DNA of 64,000 nt, taken from Corynebacterium macginleyi (GTDB lineage: Bacteria > Actinomycetota > Actinomycetes > Mycobacteriales > Mycobacteriaceae). The notes beneath the pieces were generated by a model. It searched no databases. It had not been told where the DNA came from and saw only the letters and a list, made by a program, of their open reading frames with translations. The stretch covers positions 1 through 64,000 of the forward strand of contig NZ_REGE01000001.1 of NCBI RefSeq assembly GCF_003688935.1, in the 5' to 3' direction. How positions within the stretch are numbered: position 1 is the stretch's first letter; each line of letters begins with the position of its first letter. Shown here one piece after another: positions 26,391-35,786 of the stretch. The translations under genes and the position numbers were made by a program.

Positions 26391-27431
26391 CTACTCGCCG
26401 GCCAAAATTTCACTCACATATTGTGCAACAGCAGAGACCTTAGAGATTGTTCCCGAATAGTCCATAAACGTCGGCCCCACCACTCCAAGGCCTCCCAGCG
26501 TCGCCGCCTGTCCCCCGGTTCCAAAGCCATATCCGGCGGCAACGACGGAGGCATCGCGCAGTTGATCCTCCTCGTTTTCATCCCCAATCACAACGGAAAC
26601 ATGACCCAGATCCGGCACCCGTGCCAGCAATTTCAGCACGACGACTTGTTCTTCTAGAGCCTCAATAATTTTGGGCAGGCCCTCTGGAAATTCGCGTGCG
26701 ACGCGGGTGAGGTTGGAAGTTCCCGCCATAATCAGGCGATCAGAAGGCTGTTCCACCAGGGTTTCAATGAGCGTTGTCGCCACCTTGAGCACGTGATGGC
26801 GGATATCCAGCGGGGCGTCATCAACGAGGCGGGCGAGCTCCGCGGGGGCATCTGTCAGCGTTTCGCCCACCAGCGCATCGTTGACGATATCCCGCAGGCG
26901 ATACGTCTGGTCTTGGTTAATGACCTCATCCAGTTCCACGTTTCGCTGATCCACACGACCGTTATCCGTGATTAGCACAAGCAGCACCCGCACCGGAGAT
27001 AGCGTGACCACCTCGCAATGCTTAACGCGCGAGACCTTCAAATTGGGCAGCTGCACCACGGCCGCTTGCTCGGTGACCTGGGCCAAAAGCTGCACGGAGC
27101 GGCGCAGCACATCTTCGAGGTCTACACCGCCTTCCAAGAAGTTCAGCATCGCTTTCCGCTCCGGGGTAGAAAGCGGCTTAACCTCGTGCAGAGAATCAAC
27201 GAACTGCCGGTAGCCCTGCTGCGTAGGAACGCGCCCTGAGCTGGCATGCTGCTGCGAAATCAGACCCTGAGATTCCAGCACCGCCATGTCATTGCGGATA
27301 GTCGCGGAAGAAACACCCAGCCGGTAGCGCTCTACCAGCGTTTTAGAACCGACAGGTTCCTGGGAGGCAATGTAATCCGCAACGATGGCCCGCAGGACCT
27401 CCTTGCGGCGGGCATCAGTTGAGGTGGACAC
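26391..27431 (-). CDS. hrcA: Heat-inducible transcription repressor HrcA
   Basis: The 346-residue repressor controls groEL-type genes through CIRCE operators. It has an N-terminal winged helix ([20 protein letters not shown], about 30–50), then a GAF-like dimer region and inserted domain. I found no clear CIRCE inverted repeat (TTAGCACTC-type) in front of hrcA or dnaJ2 in this window. It is followed by dnaJ2 after 81 bp. Confidence 0.94.
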   Translation of the reverse strand: MSTSTDARRKEVLRAIVADYIASQEPVGSKTLVERYRLGVSSATIRNDMAVLESQGLISQQHASSGRVPTQQGYRQFVDSLHEVKPLSTPERKAMLNFLEGGVDLEDVLRRSVQLLAQVTEQAAVVQLPNLKVSRVKHCEVVTLSPVRVLLVLITDNGRVDQRNVELDEVINQDQTYRLRDIVNDALVGETLTDAPAELARLVDDAPLDIRHHVLKVATTLIETLVEQPSDRLIMAGTSNLTRVAREFPEGLPKIIEALEEQVVVLKLLARVPDLGHVSVVIGDENEEDQLRDASVVAAGYGFGTGGQAATLGGLGVVGPTFMDYSGTISKVSAVAQYVSEILAGE

Positions 27432-27443
27432 TTCTCAACGCTC

Positions 27444-28533
27444 CTATTCTCTACGGCGTTTAATAAATTCTTGAAAATTGGGGACGGTATATCGCACCTT
27501 GCCATGTTCGGGTGAATAAATCAGCCCCTTATTAATAAGGCTTGCTCGAACTGGCCCCAATTTACTGGTTTCCTTATCCAAAAATTCAGCAATATCCTTT
27601 GTTTCAGCGGATTCATCCCCGATTTCTGCCATAGCGATCAGGTATTCTCTTTCAGCAGGAGTAGCCCGGTCCCACCGAGCTTGAAAGAACCCGGAATCGA
27701 GTTGGTCGATACCCAACCGTGCTGCCTGCTGCGCATGATTAAGTGAAAATGGAGAACTCTGACCTACTCTCCAAATCTGCGAACCGAATTCTTGTAGAAA
27801 GTACGGATGCAGGCATCATTCCTAGACGGTCAATATTGTGGATTTCAAACATGCGCTCTGCGTAAGAACGCGAACGAGCCACCTTTCCTGGAAGGCTCGG
27901 CAATCCAGCCCCGATGATATAAAACGGCAGCCTATTTTGACCTGCTTCGTGTTGTGCCGAAATCAAGGCCCCGAGCATCTCTTCATCGAGGTCTTGCATT
28001 TCATCAATAAACAGCGCCACCGCTTTCTTCTCTTTCCGCAATGCTTCCGCAGTTGCAGAGACGACATCTTGTAGATCAAGTTCCAGATTTCCTGTTAAAG
28101 GAGGAAATTCTTTCGGCTCCACACCCAAATCAATCGCGCCGGCCCCTAGTGAAACATTAAAGGCCGCGACTGCTCGCGTTAATGCCGCTGCGCTATCTTT
28201 AACTTTGGCTTTCGTACGAAAACGAAGAGATGCTTTTGCCAGCCCATCCGCAATCGCTCTACGGACGCTTTCATGGCCTCGCGACCCCTGGGAGGCCTCG
28301 ACTTTAACCGTCAACCAGTCGTTTTGGTCCGCACGTATTTTAAGCTGATTCAATAAAACTGTTTTCCCTACGCCCCTTAAACCAATGAGCAACATTGGGC
28401 GTCCCAAAAAATCCTTTTCCGCGCGCTTGATGAGGTTATCGAAGGCTTGTAAGCCCTTGTCTCGCCCTGTAAGGACCGTCGGCGCAAGCCCAAAACCTGG
28501 GGTGTAGGGGTTGAGTGCGTCGTCCATGCCCAA
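27444..28533 (-). pseudogene. P-loop ATPase, broken by internal deletion and frameshift
   Basis: The first 240 codons (27,739–28,533) encode an ATPase N-terminus: Walker A LIGLRGVGKTVLLNQL near 50 and Walker B VALFIDEMQDL near 168, up to FEIHNIDRL. The frame then breaks near 27,825. The C-terminal part resumes in another frame as PYFLQEFGSQIW and RLGIDQLDSGFFQARWD, continuing to 27,444 with a winged-helix-like end (IAEFLDKETSKLGPVRASLI). Comparison with the intact paralogue at 32,447 suggests loss of about 50–60 codons plus a frameshift. A TTG-initiated 90-residue fragment alone could be called as a gene but is only the tail. Confidence 0.8.
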
Positions 28534-28606
28534 AGTCTAACAAGAATAAGCCCGAATAAGGGGTTTTGGTGGTTCAGGGGCGAATATAAGCACTTTCTGA
28601 CGGCGG

Positions 28607-29746
28607 CTAGGACTCTTCGGCGATGAGGAGGTCGGAGATGATGCCATCAGCAAGCAGGCGCCCGGGCTTGGTCACGCGCACTCTTTGGCCAGCACGCTCG
28701 AGCAGGCCGCGGTCGATGAAACCCTCCAAGGCCGGGGCCGCGTGGGGATCGAGCCAGGATTCTGGGATTCCCTCGCGCAGGCGCAGGCCGAGCATCACCT
28801 TTTCCATATGGCGATCGGAGCCAGTTAAGATTTCGCTGTCTTTAATGGGCAGCTCCCCGTTTTCTATCGTTTGAATATAGCGATTGGGGTGCTTGACGTT
28901 GTAAAAGCGTTCATCGCCTAAGTGTGAGTGGGCGCCGGGGCCTGCGCCCCACCAATTACCATCCACCCAGTAGATGCGGTTGTGCTCGCATTCGCCGCCG
29001 GGCAGCGACCAGTTGGAAACCTCGTACCACTCGAAGCCGGCATCTTCGAGGGTGGTGGAAATCATTTCATAGCGGCGGGCCAGCACGTCTTCATCGGGGG
29101 CGGGCAGCAGTCCTTTAGTGACCTTGCGGGCCATGCGGGTGCCGTCTTCTACGATAAGAGAGTACGCGCTGACGTGGTCGACGCCGGTCTCGAGCACGCG
29201 GTCCAACGTTTCGCGGACATTATCGTCGGTTTCGGTGGGCGTGCCATAAATCATGTCGAGGTTGACGTGCTGGAATCCGGCCGCACGGGCCTCGCGCGCA
29301 GCGTCAAACGCACGCCCGGGCGTGTGGGCACGCTCGAGCACCTGGAGCACGCTGGACGAGGCGGACTGCATGCCGAGGCTGATGCGATTGAAGCCGGCAT
29401 CAGCAAGCATGGCAAAGTACTCCGGCGAGGTAGATTCCGGGTTGGACTCGGTGGTGACCTCGGCGCCTGGGCTAAGCCCAAAGGTGGAGCGCACCGTGGC
29501 CAGGATGCGGCTGAGCCCCGAGCTCCCCAAAAGCGAGGGAGTACCGCCGCCAATGAAGACGGTATCCGCGGTGCGCCCCACGCGGTTGGCCGCCATCTCC
29601 AGCTCCTTGTCCAGGGCGTCGAGGTACGGGCCGGTGAGATCACGCGGGCTACCCAACTCGCCGGGGGTATAGGTATTGAAATCACAATAGCCGCAGCGCG
29701 TGGCGCAGAAGGGAACGTGGATATACAGCCCGAATGGTTCAGTCAT
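28607..29746 (-). CDS. hemW: Radical SAM heme chaperone HemW (HemN-like)
   Basis: The 379-residue radical SAM protein carries the CX3CX2C cluster motif as CATRCGYCDFNTY at about 14–26 and a GGGTPSLL motif near 66. HemW proteins bind heme and deliver it to acceptors; older annotations call them oxygen-independent coproporphyrinogen III oxidase. Placement next to hrcA–dnaJ2 and, in other genomes, near lepA is standard. It diverges from the CNNM pair with 149 bp between them. Confidence 0.92.
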   Translation of the reverse strand: MTEPFGLYIHVPFCATRCGYCDFNTYTPGELGSPRDLTGPYLDALDKELEMAANRVGRTADTVFIGGGTPSLLGSSGLSRILATVRSTFGLSPGAEVTTESNPESTSPEYFAMLADAGFNRISLGMQSASSSVLQVLERAHTPGRAFDAAREARAAGFQHVNLDMIYGTPTETDDNVRETLDRVLETGVDHVSAYSLIVEDGTRMARKVTKGLLPAPDEDVLARRYEMISTTLEDAGFEWYEVSNWSLPGGECEHNRIYWVDGNWWGAGPGAHSHLGDERFYNVKHPNRYIQTIENGELPIKDSEILTGSDRHMEKVMLGLRLREGIPESWLDPHAAPALEGFIDRGLLERAGQRVRVTKPGRLLADGIISDLLIAEES

Positions 29747-29800
29747 GAATAAAACCCTAATAGGCGGGAAACAATGTGGCCGAAACGGGTGTTTAACATG

Positions 29801-29895
29801 TAGTATATTGCCAACTTCCCACGTATAGAAAGGTGCCTCCAGTGGAGCCTCCCAGTCGATGTCCCCGCCACCTCAAAGGTGGTGGGGAGTAACTC
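29801..29895 (+). promoter_or_regulatory. Leader of the CNNM operon with an RBS-enclosing hairpin
   Basis: A -10-like TAGTAT lies at 29,801–29,806, leaving a leader of about 83 nt. CCCCGCCACC (29,863–29,872) pairs with GGTGGTGGGG (29,878–29,887) over 10 bp with one G-T pair and a 5-nt loop. The 3' arm contains the ribosome binding sequence GGGGAG (29,884–29,889), six bases before ATG 29,896. As drawn, the hairpin would mask the ribosome binding site, which suggests translational control, perhaps by an ion or RNA switch further 5' (two CCTCC anti-SD-like boxes at about 29,836 and 29,848). Confidence 0.55.
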
Positions 29896-31281
29896 ATGTT
29901 ATCGGCTATTATGATGATCCTGGCTGGCTTTTTCGTCATTGGGTTCATCATCGTCGCGAACGCCTACTTCGTAGCACAAGAGTTCTCATTCATGTCTGTG
30001 GACCGCACCCAATTGCGATCCATGGCGGCTGAAGGTGATAAATCTGCCCAGCGCGCGCTCGACATCACCAAGCGCACTTCCTTCATGCTCTCCGGTGCGC
30101 AACTCGGCATTACCGTTACCGGCCTGCTCATCGGTTATGTGGCAGAGCCCCTGGTGGGCCAAGGCCTTGGCGTGCTGCTTGGCGGCGTGGGCATTCCCAC
30201 TGGCGTATCCGTGGCTGTCGGCACCATCGCGGCATTGTTTATTTCCACCGTTGCTACGATGCTTTTCGCGGAGCTTTTCCCCAAGAACTACACCATCGCC
30301 GCGCCCATGAAAACAGCGCTGCGCTTGGCCGCGTCCACGCAGTGGTATCTGCGCATTTTCGGCTGGCTCATTCGCTTTTTCGAGTACTCCTCCAACGCGA
30401 TTTTGAAGCTATTTCGCATCGAGCCGGTAGAAGACGTCGACTCATCCGCTACTGCCGATGACCTCGAATCCATTGTGGATTCCTCGCACGAAACCGGCGT
30501 GTTGGATGAGAATACCTACATGGTATTGGACCGTTTGCTCGACTTTCCCGAGCACGACGTCGAACACGCCATGATCCCCCGCTCCCGAGTGGATGTTATC
30601 GATCCGAGCACGACCTTAGGCGAAGTGCGCGAATTGATGTCTGAGAATCACACGCGCTACCCCGTCATCGATGATGCGCACAATCCCATCGGCGTAGTTC
30701 ATCTTTTCGATGTCCTCGGCTCCGATCTCCCACCCGCCACCAGCGCTACCGCCATCATGCGCAATCCCTTGGTGGTTCCGGAGCTCATGCCACTTCCCGA
30801 TGTCGTCGATGAGCTGCGCGAAGAAGAACAAAAGCTGGCCTGCGTCATCGATGAATACGGCGGATTCGTCGGCATCGTCACCATGGAGGACTTGGCCGAA
30901 GAGATTTTGGGTGATGTCACCGATGAACACGATATCGAAGAAACCGAAGAAATCACCGAGCAGGATGAATCCCACTGGCTGGTCGATGGCGATACGCCGA
31001 TCGATGAGATAGAGCGCGCCATTGGCCACGATCTTCCAGAAGGCGATTTTGAAACCATCGCTGGCTTACTCATCGCGCACGCCGGAGCCCTACCAGAGAT
31101 AGGCGAGGTCCATACCATCGCCTTGGAGGCAAAGCCGGAGGACTGGGTGGACCATGATGAAGCACCTACCCGCTCCATTCGCATACGCGTGGATGGGGTG
31201 GACCGCCACGTGCCATCTTCACTCGCCATCGAGCTTATTGAGGACTATGTTCATGCCAACGACGAAGATGAGGAGGCATAA
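29896..31281 (+). CDS. CNNM/CorC-family membrane protein (DUF21–CBS–CorC_HlyC)
   Basis: The 461-residue protein has an N-terminal DUF21/CNNM membrane domain with three to four spans (about 1–160), two CBS domains (about 205–330; MIPRSRVDVIDPSTTLGEVR, VIDEYGGFVGIVTMEDLAEE) and a C-terminal CorC_HlyC transporter-associated domain (about 350–440). Family members are linked to magnesium and cobalt efflux or homeostasis; older names say hemolysin. It overlaps the next gene by one base (TAATG). Confidence 0.9.
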   Translation: MLSAIMMILAGFFVIGFIIVANAYFVAQEFSFMSVDRTQLRSMAAEGDKSAQRALDITKRTSFMLSGAQLGITVTGLLIGYVAEPLVGQGLGVLLGGVGIPTGVSVAVGTIAALFISTVATMLFAELFPKNYTIAAPMKTALRLAASTQWYLRIFGWLIRFFEYSSNAILKLFRIEPVEDVDSSATADDLESIVDSSHETGVLDENTYMVLDRLLDFPEHDVEHAMIPRSRVDVIDPSTTLGEVRELMSENHTRYPVIDDAHNPIGVVHLFDVLGSDLPPATSATAIMRNPLVVPELMPLPDVVDELREEEQKLACVIDEYGGFVGIVTMEDLAEEILGDVTDEHDIEETEEITEQDESHWLVDGDTPIDEIERAIGHDLPEGDFETIAGLLIAHAGALPEIGEVHTIALEAKPEDWVDHDEAPTRSIRIRVDGVDRHVPSSLAIELIEDYVHANDEDEEA

Positions 31282-32339
31282 TGACCGATACGTGGTGGTT
31301 CAACCTCATCGTCACGCTGCTCATCATTGCCGCATCAGGTTTCTTCGTGGTCATCGAGTTTTCTCTGATGGGCTCGCGCCGCAACCGGCTGGAAGAAAAC
31401 GCGGAATCCTCGCGCACCGCCCGCGCCGGACTGCGCTCACTCAATGAGCTCACCATCATGCTAGCGGGTGCACAGTTGGGTATTACCGCTGCCACCTTCG
31501 TGCTCGGTGCAGTAACCAAGCCGTGGGTCCATCACCTTCTGATGACTCCGCTGGAGACTCTCGGCCTACCGTTGGGCATTGCCGATGTCGCCAGCTTCAT
31601 CCTCGCCTTGTTCATAGTCACCTTTCTACACTTGGTGCTGGGGGAAATGGCGCCCAAGTCCTGGGCCATCGCGCACCCCGAATCCGCCCTTCAGATCATT
31701 GCCATTCCCGCCCGCGGGTTCGTGTGGGTCTTGCGCCCGCTGCTGAAGTGGATCAATACCATGGCCAATAAATTAGTGGCCATGACGGGTGAAAAACCGG
31801 TCGAACGCGCTGGTGCCGCAGGCTACGACGCCGAAACGCTACGCACCTTGGTAGAGCACTCCCGCGAAACCGGCGCGCTTGATGATAATTCCGCCAATCA
31901 GATTTCCGAAGTCATCGAGCTGGAAAACTCCACGGTGGGTGCCATGGCGCGCGCCCACGGCTCTGAGGTGGTGCCTCTGCCTTCCGATGCCACGGTAGAA
32001 CAGCTCCAGGAGCTCGTCCTGCGCAAAAATATCATGCGCGTGCTCGTCTTCCCCAAGGATTCCCGCGTGCCCCGCGTGGTGCACGTGCGCGATACCCTTT
32101 TAGCAGATCCCACTACCCCGGTCCTCGAGTTTTCCCGCGACCCGGTTTCCGTCTCTTCTGCCACCACCGTGCAAAAGACGCTTGATCATATGCGCTCCCG
32201 CAATGAGCAGCTCGTTGTCGTGGGCAAAGCGGATAAGGACAAGGCCGTGTGGATTCTTACCTGGGATGACATCATGGGCCAGCTGTGGCCGCAGATTACC
32301 GAGCAGCTGGACAAGGTCACCCCTCCCCCGGCGGTATAG
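31281..32339 (+). CDS. CNNM-domain membrane protein, second of the pair
   Basis: The 352-residue product repeats the DUF21 membrane domain (about 1–150; AGAQLGITAATFVLGAVTKP) and CBS region (about 200–340) but lacks the CorC_HlyC C-terminal domain found in its partner. One-base overlap with the upstream gene implies coupling, and paired long and short CNNM genes often act together. A 12-bp perfect hairpin follows the stop. Confidence 0.88.
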   Translation: MTDTWWFNLIVTLLIIAASGFFVVIEFSLMGSRRNRLEENAESSRTARAGLRSLNELTIMLAGAQLGITAATFVLGAVTKPWVHHLLMTPLETLGLPLGIADVASFILALFIVTFLHLVLGEMAPKSWAIAHPESALQIIAIPARGFVWVLRPLLKWINTMANKLVAMTGEKPVERAGAAGYDAETLRTLVEHSRETGALDDNSANQISEVIELENSTVGAMARAHGSEVVPLPSDATVEQLQELVLRKNIMRVLVFPKDSRVPRVVHVRDTLLADPTTPVLEFSRDPVSVSSATTVQKTLDHMRSRNEQLVVVGKADKDKAVWILTWDDIMGQLWPQITEQLDKVTPPPAV

Positions 32340-32345
32340 CTGCAT

Positions 32346-32375
32346 CACCGAACCAACCAGCTCGTTGGTTCGGTG
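32346..32375 (+). terminator. Hairpin terminator after the CNNM pair
   Basis: CACCGAACCAAC and GTTGGTTCGGTG form a perfect 12-bp stem with the 6-nt loop CAGCTC, seven bases after the second CNNM stop. A T-rich stretch (TAGTTTTATAA) follows about 6 nt downstream. Confidence 0.65.
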
Positions 32376-32446
32376 CCTAATAGTTTTATAAACAAAATTC
32401 AAAAGATAAACAAGCGTACACAAGCACGGTGTTTTACATTTGAGCT

Positions 32447-33601
32447 ATGTACAACCGGAAGAATCCGTTTACCGCCACACTTGGAGCCACGCCTCCCTAC
32501 TTGGCCGGCCGCAAAGACTCCATTGAGGAGTTCGCTTATGCCTTGGACGATGGCCCCGGATCCCATGAACGCATCTCTCTCGTCGTGGGTCCACGCGGTG
32601 TAGGCAAGACGGTATTGCTCAATGCCTTCAAAGATGCCGCGTCAGATCGCGGGTGGCGCATCCTAAATGATACGGCATCTGCCGGTTTCGCAGAGCGGCT
32701 CCGTGCTGAAATTATTAATACCCTTCACCTCAACCGTGCAGCGCTAAAAGGTTTCAACCTGCATCTTTTTCAATTGGACATCGGTATGGAATGGGATCCA
32801 AGAGCACTATCCACGGAAACCTACCCCTTAAGAAAGGCCTTGAAAGACCTTCTCCATGCGCAGCGTGAACTCGACCGGATTTCCCACGGCAAGCCCACAG
32901 GGGTGCTCATTGCGTTGGATGAAATGCACCACCTGCGCAGTGATGAGGTCATTGATTTTGGTGCTACTATCCAGCATCTCGTGCGAGAAGGGGAAAATAT
33001 TGCCGTAGTTATGGCAGGGATCCCATCCTCAATTAAACCGCTCTTGGCTAGCCAAGATAACTCTAACCCTGTCACTTTTCTTCGCCGTGCGAATCGCATT
33101 GAATTGGACCGAGTGGCGGATACGGACGTCCGGAAGGCACTTCAGGCCTCCGTAGAAGAAACAAAGGTTAAATGGGACCCGGATGCGCTACATTCTGCCG
33201 TGTCCGCTTGCCAGGGTTATCCCTTTATGATTCAGCTCGTTGGCCTATGGGCTTTCCGCCACCGAACCGACAATGCGATTTCGGTGGAAGCTGCGCAGGA
33301 AGGTATTTCCAAAGCACGCCGAAAGCTGGGGCAGCTGGTCCATGAGCCTGCCCTAGCAGAGCTTTCCCCCATCGATCGGACATTTCTGCTCCACATGGCT
33401 CAAGACAATGGCCCCTCATCCATGAGTGACATCACCGTCCGCCTAGGAAAAAGCCCGCAATATGCCTCCAATTACCGCCGCCGCTTGCTGGACTCGGGAT
33501 TAATCGACATACCAGCCAGTGGCCAAGTAGACTTTGCCCTGCCTTACCTTCGGGATTATTTGCGCGAGCACGCCGCTAGCTTGGTCATCGATTCGCACTA
33601 A
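32447..33601 (+). CDS. P-loop ATPase with C-terminal winged helix
   Basis: The 384-residue AAA/STAND-like ATPase has Walker A VVGPRGVGKTVLLNAF near 48, Walker B GVLIALDEMHHL near 152, a sensor-like VVMAGIPSS near 190 and a winged-helix C-terminus (SDITVRLGKSPQYASNYRRR, then DSGLIDIP). It is the intact paralogue of the broken gene at 27,444–28,533; both share the N-terminal YLAGRKDSIEEF/LTGRDKGLQAF layout. Such ATPases occur as orphan genes in actinobacteria and archaea and the function is not known. It could act as a stand-alone signalling ATPase, which is inference. Confidence 0.8.
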   Translation: MYNRKNPFTATLGATPPYLAGRKDSIEEFAYALDDGPGSHERISLVVGPRGVGKTVLLNAFKDAASDRGWRILNDTASAGFAERLRAEIINTLHLNRAALKGFNLHLFQLDIGMEWDPRALSTETYPLRKALKDLLHAQRELDRISHGKPTGVLIALDEMHHLRSDEVIDFGATIQHLVREGENIAVVMAGIPSSIKPLLASQDNSNPVTFLRRANRIELDRVADTDVRKALQASVEETKVKWDPDALHSAVSACQGYPFMIQLVGLWAFRHRTDNAISVEAAQEGISKARRKLGQLVHEPALAELSPIDRTFLLHMAQDNGPSSMSDITVRLGKSPQYASNYRRRLLDSGLIDIPASGQVDFALPYLRDYLREHAASLVIDSH

Positions 33602-33765
33602 CCGACCTCAGTCGCGCAACCCACCCTTAGCGCGGGTGTGGATAACTTAAGCGCGTGGCGTCACGAGAGCATCACGATTCACACTTCGTGAAGATTCAAC
33701 AAGAACTCCACATCCAACGCATTTTCGGGTAGCAGGCCGCGTGTACCTCATATGTGCTCGGAATC

Positions 33766-34749
33766 ATGAACCACGCACTAACCAACATTCCGTCCATCCG
33801 GCACAACCATCCCACCTTCTGGCGCGACCTTGCTAACGGTACCTACCTCAAGCTCGCCCCCCGCATCGCGGTGCACCGCGACCATTACCACGGTTTGAGC
33901 CTGTCCTCCCAGCTGCGCCTGCGCGCCATTGCCGCGGCCCGCAGCGCTTATACCGCTGTACTCATTTCTAAGTCCGCTGCCCGTGTCCATGGGCTATGGG
34001 TACTTGACTCCACCGAGGAAAAGGTGGAAATGGCCCTTCCCCATAACTCTTTGCCTAATAAGCACCGGCGCCATCCAGAACGCGTTTACCGCAAGACGAA
34101 ATTACCCGATCCATTGCTGGTACATGGCGCCCGCACCGTTTCTCCTGCCCGCGCAGTAATCGACATCGCCCGATTCCACGGTTTTCGCGAAGGCCTCGTT
34201 GCTGCCGACTCTGCCTTGCGAACAGGCATCACGAAGAAGAAGCTCAGGCAGGAGTTCGCTCGAATGGGCAGGATACGCAATAGCGCGGTCGTGCGAGAAG
34301 TAATCCACCACAGCTGCGCCGCTTCCCCGTCTCCCTATGCCTCCTTTGCCCGGGCCCTGCTCATCCAGGCGGGTTTTCCATGGCCAATGTTTTTCGAGGT
34401 TCAGTACGCTGCCCTTCCCGGCATTACCGCAGAGCTGTGCATCAATAAGACCTATATCATCGACATCGCCGAACCGGACGATAAGCATACGGCCGGGTCC
34501 TCTTCCACAGCCATTGGGCCGGCTACCACCATTGAGCCGCCAGGCGAAGTCACGGCCACCACGATGCCAACGAAGCCGCGGGACCAAGTTGACCACTCCC
34601 GTGACAAGCGTCTGCGCGATGCCGGTTTTACCGTCATACGGATTTCTCCGCACCAATTAGTCCAGCACCCAGAACGTTTCATCTCGGAGGTTATTGCCAC
34701 TATCTCTGCGCGCCAGAACGCGGTGCGCGCCCAGCGCTCCCGCCTCTAA
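33766..34749 (+). CDS. AbiEi/DUF559-like protein of unknown function
   Basis: The product is about 327 residues. The middle part (YTAVLISKSAARVHGLWVL, ARTVSPARAVIDIARFHGF, VAADSALRTG) follows the AbiEi antitoxin-like pattern common in actinobacteria, and the C-terminus (DKRLRDAGFTVIRISPHQLV) resembles the end of DUF559/Vsr-like endonuclease domains. The intervening catalytic region is poorly conserved (IDIAEPDDK where an active site would be expected), so nuclease activity is doubtful. The start is uncertain: ATG 33,766 or GTG 33,754 in the same frame. Confidence 0.65.
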   Translation: MNHALTNIPSIRHNHPTFWRDLANGTYLKLAPRIAVHRDHYHGLSLSSQLRLRAIAAARSAYTAVLISKSAARVHGLWVLDSTEEKVEMALPHNSLPNKHRRHPERVYRKTKLPDPLLVHGARTVSPARAVIDIARFHGFREGLVAADSALRTGITKKKLRQEFARMGRIRNSAVVREVIHHSCAASPSPYASFARALLIQAGFPWPMFFEVQYAALPGITAELCINKTYIIDIAEPDDKHTAGSSSTAIGPATTIEPPGEVTATTMPTKPRDQVDHSRDKRLRDAGFTVIRISPHQLVQHPERFISEVIATISARQNAVRAQRSRL

Positions 34750-34810
34750 TCTTTTGTCTAAGGGGCCAGAGCCTTCGGCGGATTCGCTAAATGGAAAAAT
34801 GACAATCAGA

Positions 34811-34867
34811 CGGCCACCGAGAGAGGGAGTCTCAGTGGCCGCCACAATCCCCTTGCTTTAAGCAAGG
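34811..34867. terminator. Convergent terminator region
   Basis: GGCCAC/GTGGCC arms (34,812–34,840, with inner GAGA/TCTC) and a second palindrome CCTTGCTTTAAGCAAGG (34,851–34,867) fill the space between the converging genes ending at 34,749 and 34,881. Either could terminate one direction. Confidence 0.55.
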
Positions 34868-34880
34868 AAGTCCAAAGAAA

Positions 34881-35561
34881 CTATGCAGTTGTGGCCCTGC
34901 GGGCCGCCTCGCGCTTAGCGCGAACTTTTTCTACAACCGCGGCAATGCGGGCGCGTTCTTCCAGGAAGGTCGGCGGATTGTGCCCACGCATAGAGCGCAC
35001 GTACGCCGGGTGCGTATCGAGCACGGTGTGCTTCCATGCTTGCACGGCGATGAGCGCGGATTCCCCGGTGCACTTATAAAGATGCGGCAGAGATACCATG
35101 TCGAGGTTGCGGGCAACGGCATCGGTTTGCGCCAGCACATATTCTACGAGCTCGTGGAGGTAATCTGCTACCGCCTGCGTGCGCTGGCGCAGCGCTTTTG
35201 CCAATTCATGCACGACGATGGGCTTGGCAATAGGAAAGCACTCATCCAATAAGCGCGGGGTGAGCTGCTCAGGCTCCTCAGCATCATTTGCACCGGAGGA
35301 AGCAGCAGAAATGGTTCCCGAACGCACCCCGGACACCAGCGCCTGGCGAAGCCCAATCAGCTCACCGACGCAGCGCCCCGAGTCCACGCGAGCATCATCG
35401 ACGATATCGCCGAGTTCAGCCAGGCAATCCATGGACAGTTCCTCGTCCCAATCCTCGATTGCTTCAATGAGGTGCTCAAGGTATTCCGCGACTTCGTCGC
35501 CGATATTATAAATCTCCTGGGTGAGCTCGCGGTGACGCAGCTCGGCGGCGATCTTCTGCAT
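34881..35561 (-). CDS. Hypothetical protein, mostly helical
   Basis: The protein has 226 residues from the ATG at 35,561; an ORF extension to 35,654 adds a basic, low-complexity leader I reject. It is predicted largely alpha-helical with acidic heptad-like stretches (GDEVAEYLEHLIEAIEDWDE) and a basic C-terminus (EKVRAKREAARRATTA). No signal peptide or membrane span. I do not recognise the family. GGAG lies about 15 bases before the ATG, rather far. Confidence 0.6.
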   Translation of the reverse strand: MQKIAAELRHRELTQEIYNIGDEVAEYLEHLIEAIEDWDEELSMDCLAELGDIVDDARVDSGRCVGELIGLRQALVSGVRSGTISAASSGANDAEEPEQLTPRLLDECFPIAKPIVVHELAKALRQRTQAVADYLHELVEYVLAQTDAVARNLDMVSLPHLYKCTGESALIAVQAWKHTVLDTHPAYVRSMRGHNPPTFLEERARIAAVVEKVRAKREAARRATTA

Positions 35562-35740
35562 AGGCTTCGAGCCACTCCTTCCGCGGTTTTCATTTCGAAC
35601 CTCTAGTAGAGGTTGAGGTTTTCGGCAACGACTCATGACTCTATGCCAGATCATCCACCGCGGGAGCGCGACACTCCGAAGCCTTTCACAGGTTTATGGC
35701 AGGTTCGCGCTTACACCCGTTTTGAACTGGAAGAAGAAAA

Positions 35741-35768
35741 ACACCCGAGGAATAAGTTCCCCGGGTGT
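35741..35768 (-). terminator. Terminator of fadD15
   Basis: Read on the minus strand, ACACCCGG pairs with its complement across a 12-nt loop and is followed by TTTTTCTTCTT. It lies 19 bp past the fadD15 stop. Confidence 0.75.
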
Positions 35769-35786
35769 ACCCCATTGCACCTAGAT

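Noticed and set aside
26310..26400. CIRCE operator before dnaJ2 or hrcA
   Set aside because: No TTAGCACTC-N9-GAGTGCTAA-like inverted repeat can be found in the spacer.
28928..29752. 274-codon plus-strand ORF antisense to hemW
   Set aside because: Shadow of hemW, which has its full radical SAM motif set.
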